From assembly GCA_020049855.1 (NCBI GenBank), contig JAGVLJ010000014.1:1-49141 (forward strand): a DNA stretch of 49,141 nt, given 5' to 3'. Of this stretch, positions 33,371 through 43,096 are shown piece after piece. Position numbers and translations under genes: made by a program. The DNA comes from Bacteroidia bacterium (GTDB lineage: Bacteria; Bacteroidota; Bacteroidia; UKL13-3). A model generated the notes under the pieces. That model was not told the origin of the DNA and searched no databases. It was given only the letters and a program-made list of their open reading frames with translations. Numbering within the stretch: the first letter of the stretch is position 1; every line of letters begins with the position of its first letter.

Positions 33371-36300
33371 TTAAAAGTTGTAACGAACCCCAAGTCTGGT
33401 CCATCTTGGCAACGCATAATTGCCCGGATTGGCCACTTTAATATTATACAAGTCAATAAATGATTGGGCATTGGTTGCCTGATTAATTGCAACTTGACCT
33501 GCAGGTGAATTTAAGTACCCGTCATTATCTGCCGAACCGCTGTAACGATAAACGCCCAAAACATTTTTAGCATTAAACAAATTGGTGATTTGCATAAATA
33601 CCACAATACTGGCTTGTTTAGGTGCTCCGTTTTTATAAGTGCCTGCTTTGAAGTAGAATGTTTTGTCAATATTCAGGTCGGTATAAAATTGCCATGGTAA
33701 ACGTGATCCGTTAGGATTACCCTTTATCGGGCTTCGAACAACTACCCCCGGTTGAGCGTCAGGGGTGGCCTGAGAGTTTACGGTATATGGACGCCCAGAT
33801 TGGGAATTAAAAATTAACGCAATCCCTGCATTTTGGAAAATAGGCTTGTTAAACACTATTGGACCATTATATTGATTTCTTTTAGCATCCTTGTCATAAC
33901 CTTTGTAATGGAAATCAACTGTACCTTTAATAATGTGGCGAACATCATAATCTAATGGAAATAAGGTACGTAAATTAGGCAGCCCAACTGCAAGCAAAGC
34001 TCCGCTTGAACCGGAGTTTGAACCCGTACCATCGGCAAACTGCAATGCGTAGTTGGCCATCAGCGATACGTTACCTAAATCTCTTAGTTCATATTCAAAA
34101 CGTAAACTTTTTACCGTAGAAAAATCAAGATTTCCAAAAGTAGTATAGGTAATAGGATAAGCCTGATTGTAGCGGTACTGCGTTATGAGGTTTCTCATTT
34201 CGCTGTAAGATGCGGCAATAGTTAACGCCTGATTGGCGTTCCCGTCAGCATCACTGCCAAGTGCTTGCTTAAAGCCTAGCTCGTAGTCGGTACGTCTGGT
34301 TGGTTTTAAATCAGGATTACCAATGGTACTGTTAGCTCTGTTTTGCATGTAGTAATAATCATCAACCTGTGCAATGGTACCTTCGGTAGGGCGCTGGGTT
34401 AAGATATCGTATGTTGCAAAAAACTGAGCCTTTTCATTGATAGGGAAGGAGAACCAAACACGTGGTAACACATTAATCTGAGGTTGGTAATCTTTAAACG
34501 TACCGGTAGTAGTGATTACCTGATTATTGGGGTCAACCAAATAAGGTTGAATACGGCCAGAAGTAGTAGCATTGGCTAATACGGAAGGGTCATTGATACG
34601 GCTTCCTTCGGCATTGTACCAGTTAATTCCGTCACGATATCCCAATATTTTGGTTGGATTTTTCACATCATCTACATAAACAGCATAATTAGAGCCAATG
34701 GTTGATGGATGGGTAACTTGATTGTTTCCTATTTCACTCACCTCGCCTGCTGTTTTTACAGGATATAATGTAAACGGATCTTTAAGTACCGGCATGTTGT
34801 TGTCAAAACGTTCCAAACGAACACCGATGCGGAAAATTAAATCGCGGAAAATAAACTGATCCTGTAACCAGGCGGCCTGATAAATGGGCATATAAGCCGG
34901 AATCAAACGCTCCCCGTTTAAGAAACGGTCGTAGCCCGGTTTACCTTTTACTTTATTGCCATATGCATCGTATCCGTAATAATTCACATAGGAATTTCCA
35001 TTATTTAATAGTTCATCAGCACTAAACATATTAATATTGAAATCGTTTGGCGAATAAGAGTTCACATCAATAAAACTTTGCTGATTAATCAGATTTCCAT
35101 ACACGTCACGCTCACCTCTTGCTATTAACTCACTTCGGAAAGTCTTGTCAAAATAGGATTGATCGGCTCCATTGAATGAGCGGTCGTAGCGAACTGTATC
35201 CTGAAATACTCCATTGGCATCATATACCAAAAAGCCGCGATAATATCCGTTTGCGTCAGCCTGATTGGCCAAACCTGCATTAAATTGATTATTCATTAAC
35301 TGACGGGCAAGACCCCATAACTGAATAGCCGATACCCCGTATGAACGCTGCACACGCTGCTCATACTGCAATCCAAACTGGAGGGAATGCTGACGGCCTT
35401 TATTGCGTTTACTGTTTATGCTGGCTTCGCCCATTGCATATAAAGTAAACTGCTCTACGGAGGCTTTGCTGTAATTGGTTAGCGGTGTTCCCGGATTTGA
35501 CCACATTAATGAGTATATTGCCTGTGGATTATCTCCATTAACCAATCCCAGATTTTGACGAACTGTATTGATACTCGAAATTTTCCCACCCTGGCTGGCT
35601 ATAAGTTCATAGAGGTTTTGGGTATAATTAGCCCGAATGGCATTAATATCTGAACGCTCAAATGTGTAGAGTGTATCAACATTGGCAACATGCTCCTGAA
35701 AATAGCTTAATAGTACGGTATCGCCATTCTGGTCGATAAACTTTTTTGGTGTTCCGTTTACACCAGGATTATAGGTATTGTAAAAGGCCGATTGGTAGGT
35801 CTTGAATTTACCTACATATCCATACTTAAAGAAATCATCTTTAAGGTCGGGATCCTGCTGCACAATTTGGCGATAAGTATAGTCGAAACGAACGGTGTAA
35901 AACGCATTTGAGATTGGGTAGAACTTATCTTTCTCCTTATTATCGTTAGTAAAAGTTTGAGTAAACCTTAGGTAAGTTCTGTAAGTTCCGTCAATGGTTT
36001 GCGGATTTTCTTTGAAGTTAAACAGTGAACTTGAATACGAATACCCAAGGGCATTTACGTAATTGGCCTGACCTCCAAAAACAATGTTAATATTTTTGGA
36101 TGGCTGGTAATTTAAACTTCCTGTAATGCTAAAGGATTTGCGTGGAATATTTAATTTGGCATCTACCTTCTCCAAATCACTTTTGGTAACAAATTCAGCG
36201 TTTGGAACAAAACCAGTACCGCCTGGAGCTATACGCAGCGGATTTTTTTCTAAATTGCTTAATACATTATCTTTTGCTTTCCACACCCCAATTGCCGATG

Positions 36301-37171
36301 GGCTTGGATCTTTTGTGTAACCAAGATTTGCACCCAACGAGAACCCAAGCAAAGAGCGTTCTTTGTCTCGGTCACCTTTGTCCTTTTTTAGAATAGGGCC
36401 CTGTGCATACATTTCCAACTGATTAAAATTGTACGCATCAAAAGGGGTAGAGGTAATTAATTCAGCACCGCCATGCAAATATTTCGATGGCCCCTTGGTA
36501 CGGATGGAAATAGCTCCTCCCGTATAATCGCCATACTGAGCAGGAACACCGCTGGTAATTACCTGAATTTGATCAATCATATTGGTTGGTACGCCTGCAC
36601 TGCCAATAACGCGAACCCCATCAATATAATAAGCGGTACCATCGGCACGAGCCCCTCTAAAAGTAGGTGTTCCGCCATTTACTGAAATTACCCCGGCAGC
36701 TAAATTAGCCAATTGATTAATGTTACGATTAGGCATGCGCATTACCTGTGCTGCCGTTAACCCAATACCTTGTTTTCCACCCGGATCTATTAACGGAACC
36801 GCATTTTTGGAGTCCTTTTTTATTACCAGTCTAAGTGTTCCTTTCGGAGCAATTTCAACATTTATAAACCTGATTTGGTCGGGTGAAAGCACAATGCCGC
36901 GGGTAGTATCACCTTCATAACCCGGGAATTGCACCTCAATAGAGTAGGTGCCCGGATCAAGCGGTCGTAATACATAATTCCCCTCATCATCGGTGTAGGT
37001 GCTGCGTTTAGCTACTCCTTCCAGTTTGGCAACCACCAGCGCATAATCCACGGGCTTGCCCTTTTCGTCCCGCACTTTCCCACGGATTTCACCAAAACCG
37101 GTTTGAGCCGATACATGATGCCAAAAACCCATGAAAACTACTAGCAAAAGGTAAAACTTTTTATTCATCAT
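33371..37171 (-). CDS. Large TonB-dependent receptor with carboxypeptidase-like N-terminal domain
   Basis: The 1266-residue protein has a signal peptide ending HHVSAQ, a carboxypeptidase regulatory-like domain (about 28-110: GKVRDEKGKPVDYALVVAKLEG, DDEGNYVLRPLDPGTYSIEV), a plug (RGARADGTAYYIDGVRV, IDQIQVITSGVPAQYGDYTGGAISIRT) and a long barrel with ANSTIGNPDLKPTRRTDYELGFKQ and a terminal strand RWTRLGVRYNF. No canonical TonB box is obvious. The length is well above typical siderophore receptors and closer to SusC-like proteins, but no SusD-like gene follows. Instead a giant T9SS cargo and a PorV-family gene follow on the same strand, so the receptor may take up, or sit with, whatever that cargo binds. 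Confidence 0.9.
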   Translation of the reverse strand: MMNKKFYLLLVVFMGFWHHVSAQTGFGEIRGKVRDEKGKPVDYALVVAKLEGVAKRSTYTDDEGNYVLRPLDPGTYSIEVQFPGYEGDTTRGIVLSPDQIRFINVEIAPKGTLRLVIKKDSKNAVPLIDPGGKQGIGLTAAQVMRMPNRNINQLANLAAGVISVNGGTPTFRGARADGTAYYIDGVRVIGSAGVPTNMIDQIQVITSGVPAQYGDYTGGAISIRTKGPSKYLHGGAELITSTPFDAYNFNQLEMYAQGPILKKDKGDRDKERSLLGFSLGANLGYTKDPSPSAIGVWKAKDNVLSNLEKNPLRIAPGGTGFVPNAEFVTKSDLEKVDAKLNIPRKSFSITGSLNYQPSKNINIVFGGQANYVNALGYSYSSSLFNFKENPQTIDGTYRTYLRFTQTFTNDNKEKDKFYPISNAFYTVRFDYTYRQIVQQDPDLKDDFFKYGYVGKFKTYQSAFYNTYNPGVNGTPKKFIDQNGDTVLLSYFQEHVANVDTLYTFERSDINAIRANYTQNLYELIASQGGKISSINTVRQNLGLVNGDNPQAIYSLMWSNPGTPLTNYSKASVEQFTLYAMGEASINSKRNKGRQHSLQFGLQYEQRVQRSYGVSAIQLWGLARQLMNNQFNAGLANQADANGYYRGFLVYDANGVFQDTVRYDRSFNGADQSYFDKTFRSELIARGERDVYGNLINQQSFIDVNSYSPNDFNINMFSADELLNNGNSYVNYYGYDAYGNKVKGKPGYDRFLNGERLIPAYMPIYQAAWLQDQFIFRDLIFRIGVRLERFDNNMPVLKDPFTLYPVKTAGEVSEIGNNQVTHPSTIGSNYAVYVDDVKNPTKILGYRDGINWYNAEGSRINDPSVLANATTSGRIQPYLVDPNNQVITTTGTFKDYQPQINVLPRVWFSFPINEKAQFFATYDILTQRPTEGTIAQVDDYYYMQNRANSTIGNPDLKPTRRTDYELGFKQALGSDADGNANQALTIAASYSEMRNLITQYRYNQAYPITYTTFGNLDFSTVKSLRFEYELRDLGNVSLMANYALQFADGTGSNSGSSGALLAVGLPNLRTLFPLDYDVRHIIKGTVDFHYKGYDKDAKRNQYNGPIVFNKPIFQNAGIALIFNSQSGRPYTVNSQATPDAQPGVVVRSPIKGNPNGSRLPWQFYTDLNIDKTFYFKAGTYKNGAPKQASIVVFMQITNLFNAKNVLGVYRYSGSADNDGYLNSPAGQVAINQATNAQSFIDLYNIKVANPGNYALPRWTRLGVRYNF

Positions 37172-37250
37172 CTGTTCGGCTTTTATTTTTTATAGAATTT
37201 ACTATTGGATAAAGGAAATTTTATTTTATTAACCATGTGTTTTACTTGTT

Positions 37251-38225
37251 TTAAGTCTTACTTTGACGCTTCCAGCCATTTTCAGTAAACTTGTCCGCTA
37301 AACAACTAATTTTATTTGATAAAAAAAAGGAAATTTTTTTATACGACTCATGTGTCCAGCCTCCAATATGAGGAGCAAGCACAACCTTATTGTTTCCAAC
37401 TAGTTCTGTAAAAGTTTTTTTTTCTTCTTCGCTCAGTTGTTTCAGGTTTTCATTTTCCAATACATCTAAGGCACATGCCTTTACTTTTTCTTCGGCTAAT
37501 GCTTTTACTAAATAGTGTTGGTTCACTACTTTGCCCCTTGACAAGTTAAGCAGTACCACTCTCTTTTTGAATTGGTTGATATAGTCAGCATCAATCAGAT
37601 GAAAGGTTTCATCGGTTAGTGGTATATGTAAACTTACAATATCGGCCTGCTCAAAAATATCGGCCATAGTTGCTTCGCTGGCATATATATCTCCATAATT
37701 TTTCAGGTATTTATCATAAGCTAAAACCGTTACCTCAAAACCGGATAGCTTTTTTGCAACGGCCTTCCCGGTGTGGCCGTAACCAATTAGTGCCACGGTT
37801 TTACCTTTTAATTCTACTCCCCTGTTGGCCTCCCTGTTCCACTGCATTTTTCGCACTTCCGTATCGGCCTTTACTAAATTGAGCATTACGGCCAACAGCA
37901 TACCTACGGTATGTTCGCCCACTGCATCAGCATTAGCTTCGGGTGCATTTACTAATTCCACCCCCAGTTGCAGTGCATATACTTCATCTATATTATCCAT
38001 TCCTGAACCGGCTCTTGCTATGAGCAACAGACCGGGTAGCGCATCTAATAGGCACCTATCTACATAAATCTTACTACGTACCACCAGGCCATTATACTGC
38101 TTTAATTCTTTTCTGATTTCGTCAGGAGTAATGTTGGGGAGATATCGGTAGCTAATATTCTTTTTATCCAATTGTTGCATGAACAACGGATGCATATCAT
38201 CAACAATCAACAGGTTTAGTTTCAT
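37251..38225 (-). CDS. D-isomer-specific 2-hydroxyacid dehydrogenase (phosphoglycerate dehydrogenase-like)
   Basis: The 324-residue NAD-dependent dehydrogenase has the nucleotide-binding motif ALIGYGHTGKAVAKKL and the catalytic triad R230 (LNLSRGKVV), E259 (ALDVLENE) and H286 (LAPHIGGW). The N-terminal half has RAGSGMDNIDEVYALQLGVELVNAPEANADAV, which is close to SerA-type enzymes (in outline). It lacks the C-terminal ACT domain of long SerA, so either a short SerA of serine synthesis or another 2-oxoacid reductase is possible. It begins one base after the mgtE stop, so the two are co-transcribed. Confidence 0.85.
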   Translation of the reverse strand: MKLNLLIVDDMHPLFMQQLDKKNISYRYLPNITPDEIRKELKQYNGLVVRSKIYVDRCLLDALPGLLLIARAGSGMDNIDEVYALQLGVELVNAPEANADAVGEHTVGMLLAVMLNLVKADTEVRKMQWNREANRGVELKGKTVALIGYGHTGKAVAKKLSGFEVTVLAYDKYLKNYGDIYASEATMADIFEQADIVSLHIPLTDETFHLIDADYINQFKKRVVLLNLSRGKVVNQHYLVKALAEEKVKACALDVLENENLKQLSEEEKKTFTELVGNNKVVLAPHIGGWTHESYKKISFFLSNKISCLADKFTENGWKRQSKT

Positions 38226-38226
38226 A

Positions 38227-39588
38227 TCAGAAGGTCCCGTATAATAACCTGCCTACCAAAAAATATACCCCAAGACCAAGAAGGTCGTTGGTGGTAGTAA
38301 TAAACGGCCCCGTTGCCAAGGCTGGATCAATTTTCACTCTATCTAACAACATAGGGACAAAAGTTCCGAGAATAGAAGCAAAAATAATGACCGTAATTAA
38401 GGCAATACTTACGGTAAGGCTTAGCTCAACCGAATCACTCATAAAAAGATTATAGGCTAATATAATGGCTGCACATACCAATCCGTTGATGAGTGAAACC
38501 ATAAGCTCTTTAATAATTTTGGGAAATATATCTTTGGTGCCAAGTGTATTGTTGGCCAGCCCCTTTACAATAATAGCCGATGACTGTACCCCCGCATTTC
38601 CTCCCATTGCTGCAATAAGCGGAATAAAAAAAGCCATTTCGGGGTGTATTTTTAATTGCCCTTCGTACAAACCTATTACCCTTGAGCTCACAATACCTCC
38701 AAGTAACCCGATGAGCAACCAGGGAAGGCGTGCACGCGAAAGCACCCACACTTTATCGGTTGACTCTACACTCTCGGTAATACCCGACATCAACTCATAA
38801 TCTTTCTCGGCCTCTTCTTTAATTACTTCTACAATATCATCAATGGTAATGCGCCCTACCAGCCTTCCGATGGCATCGGCCACCGGAAGCACCACCAGGT
38901 TGTATTTATCCATAATGGAACTTACCTCTTCGCTAGAGGCGTGGGTAGGAACCGAAACCACATCCTCAATCATAATGGCTGAAACACGTTCGCGGGCTTT
39001 GGCCAGTATCAAACGTTTAAGTGAAATAAGCCCTTTTAACCGATCGTGATCATCTACCACATAAACCGTATATACATTACTTACTTCTTCTGCTTGTGCA
39101 CGTATTTCGTCTATACACTGAGCAACCGTCCAGTTTTCATTTACTTTCACCAGTTCCTTGGCCATAATACCACCCGCAGTGTCTTCATCAAAATTTAAAA
39201 GGGAGATAATATTAGCAGCAAATTCATGGTCGGTAATATGACTTATTATCTGGTCTTTTAATTTGGGTGGGAAAGAGCGAATGATGGATACGACATCATC
39301 AGTATCCATAAATTCAATAAACTGTTTAGCAATTTCTTCGGGTGAGTAATTGGTGAGAAACCGATCGCGGGTATCCTCGTCTATTTCTATCAGAATTTTT
39401 ACCGCATATTCGCCTTCAAAAAGCGCAATCACAAACTTTGAATCTTCGGTACTGAAATCGTAGAGAATCTCAGCTACATCTTCCGGATGCATCTCGCGTA
39501 GCAGTTTTCTAACTTCCTGCTCATTGCGGGCTTCAACCACTTGCCGCAATTCTGAAATTAACTCCTTGGTAACAGTAACATTTGACAT
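38227..39588 (-). CDS. mgtE: Magnesium transporter MgtE
   Basis: The 453-residue protein has all MgtE parts: the N-terminal superhelical domain with MHPEDVAEILYDF, a CBS pair (about 130-255: DTAGGIMAKELVKVNENWTVAQ, YVVDDHDRLKGLISLKRL, VVLPVADAIGRLVGRITIDDIV), a connecting helix, and five TM helices with the signature AMGGNAGVQSSAIIVKGLA and KIDPALATGPFITTTNDLLG. MgtE is a Mg2+ channel gated by intracellular Mg2+ through the cytosolic domains. The length is typical. It is probably the first gene of a two-gene unit with the dehydrogenase, with ksgA 52 bases upstream on the same strand. Confidence 0.95.
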   Translation of the reverse strand: MSNVTVTKELISELRQVVEARNEQEVRKLLREMHPEDVAEILYDFSTEDSKFVIALFEGEYAVKILIEIDEDTRDRFLTNYSPEEIAKQFIEFMDTDDVVSIIRSFPPKLKDQIISHITDHEFAANIISLLNFDEDTAGGIMAKELVKVNENWTVAQCIDEIRAQAEEVSNVYTVYVVDDHDRLKGLISLKRLILAKARERVSAIMIEDVVSVPTHASSEEVSSIMDKYNLVVLPVADAIGRLVGRITIDDIVEVIKEEAEKDYELMSGITESVESTDKVWVLSRARLPWLLIGLLGGIVSSRVIGLYEGQLKIHPEMAFFIPLIAAMGGNAGVQSSAIIVKGLANNTLGTKDIFPKIIKELMVSLINGLVCAAIILAYNLFMSDSVELSLTVSIALITVIIFASILGTFVPMLLDRVKIDPALATGPFITTTNDLLGLGVYFLVGRLLYGTF

Positions 39589-39640
39589 GTACCCTTCTGT
39601 TTTAGTAATAAAGACCTATACCTTGTTTTTTTGGTTGCTT

Positions 39641-40417
39641 CTATGAAGCAAGGATGTTGGTAAGTACTTCAAAATCCAGACACGTCAACTCCTCGGCTCT
39701 GCACTTCATAAATCCGCTGTCAAGCATTGCTTCATTTTTATCCGGATTAAATATACTCAATGCATTGCGCAGCGTCTTTCTACGTTGATTAAATGCAGCC
39801 TTTACCACGCGCAAAAATAAACTTTCATCGCAATTAAGAAAGCCTTCTGTTTTTCTTTTAAGCCTTACTACGGCCGATTTTACTTTTGGCGGTGGATTAA
39901 AAACGCCTTCGCTCACTGTAAATAAATACTCTACATCAAAATAAGCTTGTGTAATCACTGACATAATTCCGTACTCTTTGGTTCGGGGTTTAGCTACCAG
40001 GCGCTGGGCTACTTCCTTTTGAAACATCCCTACCATTAAGGGGCATACCGTTCTGTTTTCTATAACTTTAAAAACAATCTGGGAAGATATATTGTACGGA
40101 AAGTTCCCGATTACGGCTACCGGAGGTTCAAATTGGGTGAAATCAAGTTGTAAAAAATCTTCGTTTAATATCCGGCCACTCAATTTCACAAACTCCCGGC
40201 TCAAATAGGTTACACTTTCGCTATCAATTTCGGCCACAATCAGTTGCCAGGCATGTTGTTCCAATAAATATTTTGTAAGCACCCCCATACCCGGACCTAC
40301 CTCTATAATGGTATTGGCCTTCAGCTCGTCCAGCAGAGCCTGCACAATTTTTTTTGCGATATTTTCATCGTGCAAGAAATGCTGTCCTAATTGTTTCTTG
40401 GGTTTAACCTTTTCCAT
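39641..40417 (-). CDS. ksgA: 16S rRNA dimethyladenosine transferase KsgA/RsmA
   Basis: The 258-residue enzyme dimethylates two adjacent adenines near the 3' end of 16S rRNA during 30S maturation. It starts with KPKKQLGQHFLHDENI, the family hallmark, then the SAM site IIEVGPGMGVLTKYLL, acidic EIDSESVTYL, and the catalytic NFPYNISSQI (the N-L/F-P-Y motif), with FNPPPKVKSAVVRL and FNQRRKTLRNAL in the C-terminal part. The gene diverges from pepA across an 82-base gap and precedes mgtE on the same strand. Confidence 0.96.
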   Translation of the reverse strand: MEKVKPKKQLGQHFLHDENIAKKIVQALLDELKANTIIEVGPGMGVLTKYLLEQHAWQLIVAEIDSESVTYLSREFVKLSGRILNEDFLQLDFTQFEPPVAVIGNFPYNISSQIVFKVIENRTVCPLMVGMFQKEVAQRLVAKPRTKEYGIMSVITQAYFDVEYLFTVSEGVFNPPPKVKSAVVRLKRKTEGFLNCDESLFLRVVKAAFNQRRKTLRNALSIFNPDKNEAMLDSGFMKCRAEELTCLDFEVLTNILAS

Positions 40418-40469
40418 TCAGTTGTTTAAAGTACTTTTACCAACATGTGGTATGTACCGTCAAATCCTC

Positions 40470-40477
40470 TATTTTTG
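40470..40477 (+). promoter_or_regulatory. TAnnTTTG element for the aminopeptidase-pdxA pair
   Basis: TATTTTTG is a perfect -7 match 22 bases before the start at 40500. At the -33 distance there is only a TGTGG, so the upstream element is weak. Confidence 0.5.
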
Positions 40478-40499
40478 AGGCTTCGAAAATACAAACCCT

Positions 40500-41939
40500 A
40501 TGGCAACATCCATTAAAAAAGCAATAAAAACTGCCAGCAATACATCAATTGTATTGCTGGCAGATAAAAAAACAAAATGGTCGGCTTATCAATTAACTGA
40601 AAAAGAAGTAGCCTGGATTAATCAAAAAATTAAAGCAGATGAACAACTAATTATGATTAATCAGTTTGACAGGCTGGTGTTTGTGTTGATTACAAAAGAT
40701 AAACAAGAGCGACACGCCCAGTTAGAAGATTTAAGAAATAGCGGAAGTAAAATTTGCAGTGCCCTTAACACGCATAAACAAGGCAGCGTGATTATCGAAG
40801 ATGTGCTGAATGATACTGAAGCAGCACTGGCCATAGCTGAAGGTATTGCACTAAGTAATTACCAGTTTTTAAAATACCGGGGTGAAGCGGATAAAGAAAA
40901 AAACAGTTTACAAACCATTGCCATCAACAGCAAAAAATTAGATAAAAAAGATCTGGAACGTTTAGCCATTATAGTGGAAGCTACCTCGCTTGCCCGTACA
41001 CTTGTTAATGAGCCACAATCCTATTTAAATGCTCCAAAGCTTGCAGAAGAAATTCAGAAAATGGGTGACACAGCCGGATTTCAGGTAGAGGTATTAAACA
41101 AAACAAAAATTGAAGCTTTAAAAATGGGCGGACTTCTTGCCGTAAATAAAGGCAGCCAAACCCCGCCCACTTTTACCATTATGGAATACAAACCACGTGG
41201 TGCGGTAAATAAAAAACCGCTGGTACTGGTAGGCAAAGGCGTGGTGTATGATACCGGAGGATTAAGCCTCAAGCCCACACCCAACAGCATGGATACCATG
41301 AAGTGCGATATGGCCGGTGCCGCTGCGGTGTCCTGTGCCATATTTGCCGTAGCCAAAGCCAAATTAAAATACCACGTGATTGGACTGGTGCCCGCTACCG
41401 ACAACCGTCCCGGAGAAAATGCCTACACCCCTGGTGATGTGATTGAAATGTACAGCGGCAAAACCGTAGAAGTATTAAACACCGATGCCGAAGGACGTAT
41501 GTTACTGGCCGATGCGCTTGCCTATGCCAAAAAATACAAACCCGAACTGGTACTCGACTTTGCCACCCTTACCGGTGCAGCGGCTGCCGCAATTGGTCCC
41601 TATGGTATTGTATGCATGGGCACCGCAGATGAAAAAATTAAAAACAAGTTGAAAAAAAGTGGGAACTACGTGTATGAACGCCTCGTAGAATTTCCTTTCT
41701 GGGACGAATACAAAAACTTAATCAAATCTGATTTAGCCGACATGAAAAACATTGGTGGCCCTATTGGCGGAGCCATTACTGCCGGAAAATTTTTAGAATA
41801 TTACACCGACTACCCGTGGATGCATTTTGATATTGCAGGCCCGGCATTTATAAACAACAACGACTCCTACCGGGGAAAAAATGGAACCGGTGTGGGTGTT
41901 CGCTTATTATTTGACTTTATACTGAACGCATCTAAATGA
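40500..41939 (+). CDS. pepA: M17 leucyl aminopeptidase
   Basis: The 479-residue protein has the C-terminal catalytic domain of the leucine aminopeptidase family, with two metal sites: K246 and D251 in GKGVVYDTGG, D270 in MKCDMAGAA, and D329 and E331 in NTDAEGRMLLADAL; K258 and R333 match the catalytic Lys and Arg. The N-terminal domain is variable as usual. It removes N-terminal amino acids from peptides in the cytoplasm. The stop overlaps the pdxA start (ATGA), so the two are translationally coupled, although no metabolic link is evident. Confidence 0.93.
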   Translation: MATSIKKAIKTASNTSIVLLADKKTKWSAYQLTEKEVAWINQKIKADEQLIMINQFDRLVFVLITKDKQERHAQLEDLRNSGSKICSALNTHKQGSVIIEDVLNDTEAALAIAEGIALSNYQFLKYRGEADKEKNSLQTIAINSKKLDKKDLERLAIIVEATSLARTLVNEPQSYLNAPKLAEEIQKMGDTAGFQVEVLNKTKIEALKMGGLLAVNKGSQTPPTFTIMEYKPRGAVNKKPLVLVGKGVVYDTGGLSLKPTPNSMDTMKCDMAGAAAVSCAIFAVAKAKLKYHVIGLVPATDNRPGENAYTPGDVIEMYSGKTVEVLNTDAEGRMLLADALAYAKKYKPELVLDFATLTGAAAAAIGPYGIVCMGTADEKIKNKLKKSGNYVYERLVEFPFWDEYKNLIKSDLADMKNIGGPIGGAITAGKFLEYYTDYPWMHFDIAGPAFINNNDSYRGKNGTGVGVRLLFDFILNASK

Positions 41940-43009
41940 ATCGATTAAAAACTCCTATTATCGGTATCTCTGTTGGCGATGTAAACGGCATAGGACCCGA
42001 AGTAATTATTAAAACACTGGCCGATGCACGCATCAATGAATTTTGCATTCCCGTAGTATACGCCTCACCAAAGATTTTTTCTTTTTACAAAAAAATAATC
42101 GGACAAAACGATTTCAATTTGTTTATTGCCAAAAGCATTGACCAAATAAATCCGAAACGCCCCAACGTGCTGGTGTGCTGGGAAGAAGAAATTGACATAA
42201 AACCTGGCGAAGACAATGCACTTGGTGGTAAATACGCGCTTAAATCTTTACAACTTGCCACCAACGACTTGCGAGATGGTAAAATTGATGCCTTAGTTAC
42301 CGCCCCCCTCAACAAACATAATATACCTGCCGAAGCAGGAAAATTTATAGGCCATACCGAATTTCTCGCAACTGAATTTTCCAACTCAGAACACCTGATG
42401 TTTTTGCTAAGCCCCGAACTGAAAATAGGATTGGTAACCGGGCATGTGCCGGTAAAAGAAGTAACAGAAAAAATTACAGCAGAAAAAATTACAGCCAAAC
42501 TTAAACTGATGAAAAAAAGTTTGTTTGAAGATTTTGGAATGAACAAACCACGTATTGCCGTACTAGGTTTAAATCCCCATGCTGGCGACAATAATCTGAT
42601 AGGTACCGAAGACGAAAACATCGTTACTCCAGCTGTGAAAGCTGCACAAGATGCCGGCATACTAGCCTACGGACCTTACCCTGCCGATGGATTTTTCGGG
42701 TCGCGGCAATACCGCCAGTTTGATGCCGTACTGGCCATGTATCACGATCAGGGATTAATCCCTTTTAAATACATAGCTTTTGAAGAGGGGGTAAATTTTA
42801 CAGCCGGACTACCCGCAGTACGCACCTCTCCCGACCACGGAACAGCTTACTCGCTGGCAGGAAAAAATAAGGCGAGCGAAACTTCTTTCCGAAATGCCAT
42901 GTATGCAGCCATCGAAATTTTCAGGCAGCGCAAAAACAGCGAAGATATAACTTCCAATCCTTTGCCCTTTACACCGCTTAGAAGAGAGCGTTTCAGGATT
43001 GATTTTTAG
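41936..43009 (+). CDS. pdxA: 4-hydroxythreonine-4-phosphate dehydrogenase PdxA
   Basis: PdxA oxidises 4-phosphohydroxy-L-threonine for PdxJ in de novo pyridoxal phosphate synthesis. The 357 residues contain SVGDVNGIGPEVIIKTL, TAPLNKHNI with GHTEFLA, GLNPHAGDNNLIGTEDE, GPYPADGFFG, AMYHDQGLIPFK and VRTSPDHGTAYSLAGK, covering the metal-binding His residues and substrate site. The start ATG 41936 overlaps the aminopeptidase stop by 4 bases. It carries a small in-frame repeat, EKITA twice, near 42467-42496. Confidence 0.96.
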   Translation: MNRLKTPIIGISVGDVNGIGPEVIIKTLADARINEFCIPVVYASPKIFSFYKKIIGQNDFNLFIAKSIDQINPKRPNVLVCWEEEIDIKPGEDNALGGKYALKSLQLATNDLRDGKIDALVTAPLNKHNIPAEAGKFIGHTEFLATEFSNSEHLMFLLSPELKIGLVTGHVPVKEVTEKITAEKITAKLKLMKKSLFEDFGMNKPRIAVLGLNPHAGDNNLIGTEDENIVTPAVKAAQDAGILAYGPYPADGFFGSRQYRQFDAVLAMYHDQGLIPFKYIAFEEGVNFTAGLPAVRTSPDHGTAYSLAGKNKASETSFRNAMYAAIEIFRQRKNSEDITSNPLPFTPLRRERFRIDF

Positions 43010-43046
43010 TTTATATCCCTTTTTTACAGCATCATACACGTTTTCA

Positions 43047-43077
43047 TTTCCTAATTACCCCATTCTTTTTATCTTTG
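43047..43077 (+). promoter_or_regulatory. Promoter for the yceD-rpmF-plsX-fabH cluster
   Basis: TTTC (43047-43050), 19 bases, TATCTTTG (43070-43077). The -7 part is a perfect match and the start codon follows after 19 bases. It is among the best promoter candidates in the window. Confidence 0.6.
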
Positions 43078-43096
43078 CGGGCTTAATTAAGCAAGG

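Noticed and set aside
33371-37171. Reading the large TonB receptor as a SusC of a SusCD glycan system
   Set aside because: No SusD-like lipoprotein follows; the partners are a T9SS cargo and a PorV-family protein.
42467-42496. In-frame 15-base repeat encoding EKITA twice in pdxA
   Set aside because: The segment matches a helix that is Lys/Glu-rich in PdxA relatives and the total length is normal, so a recent duplication is not needed to explain it.
42085-42660. 191-codon minus-strand reading frame antisense to pdxA
   Set aside because: It is a mirror of strongly conserved pdxA codons; the Ser-rich composition is typical of an antisense shadow.
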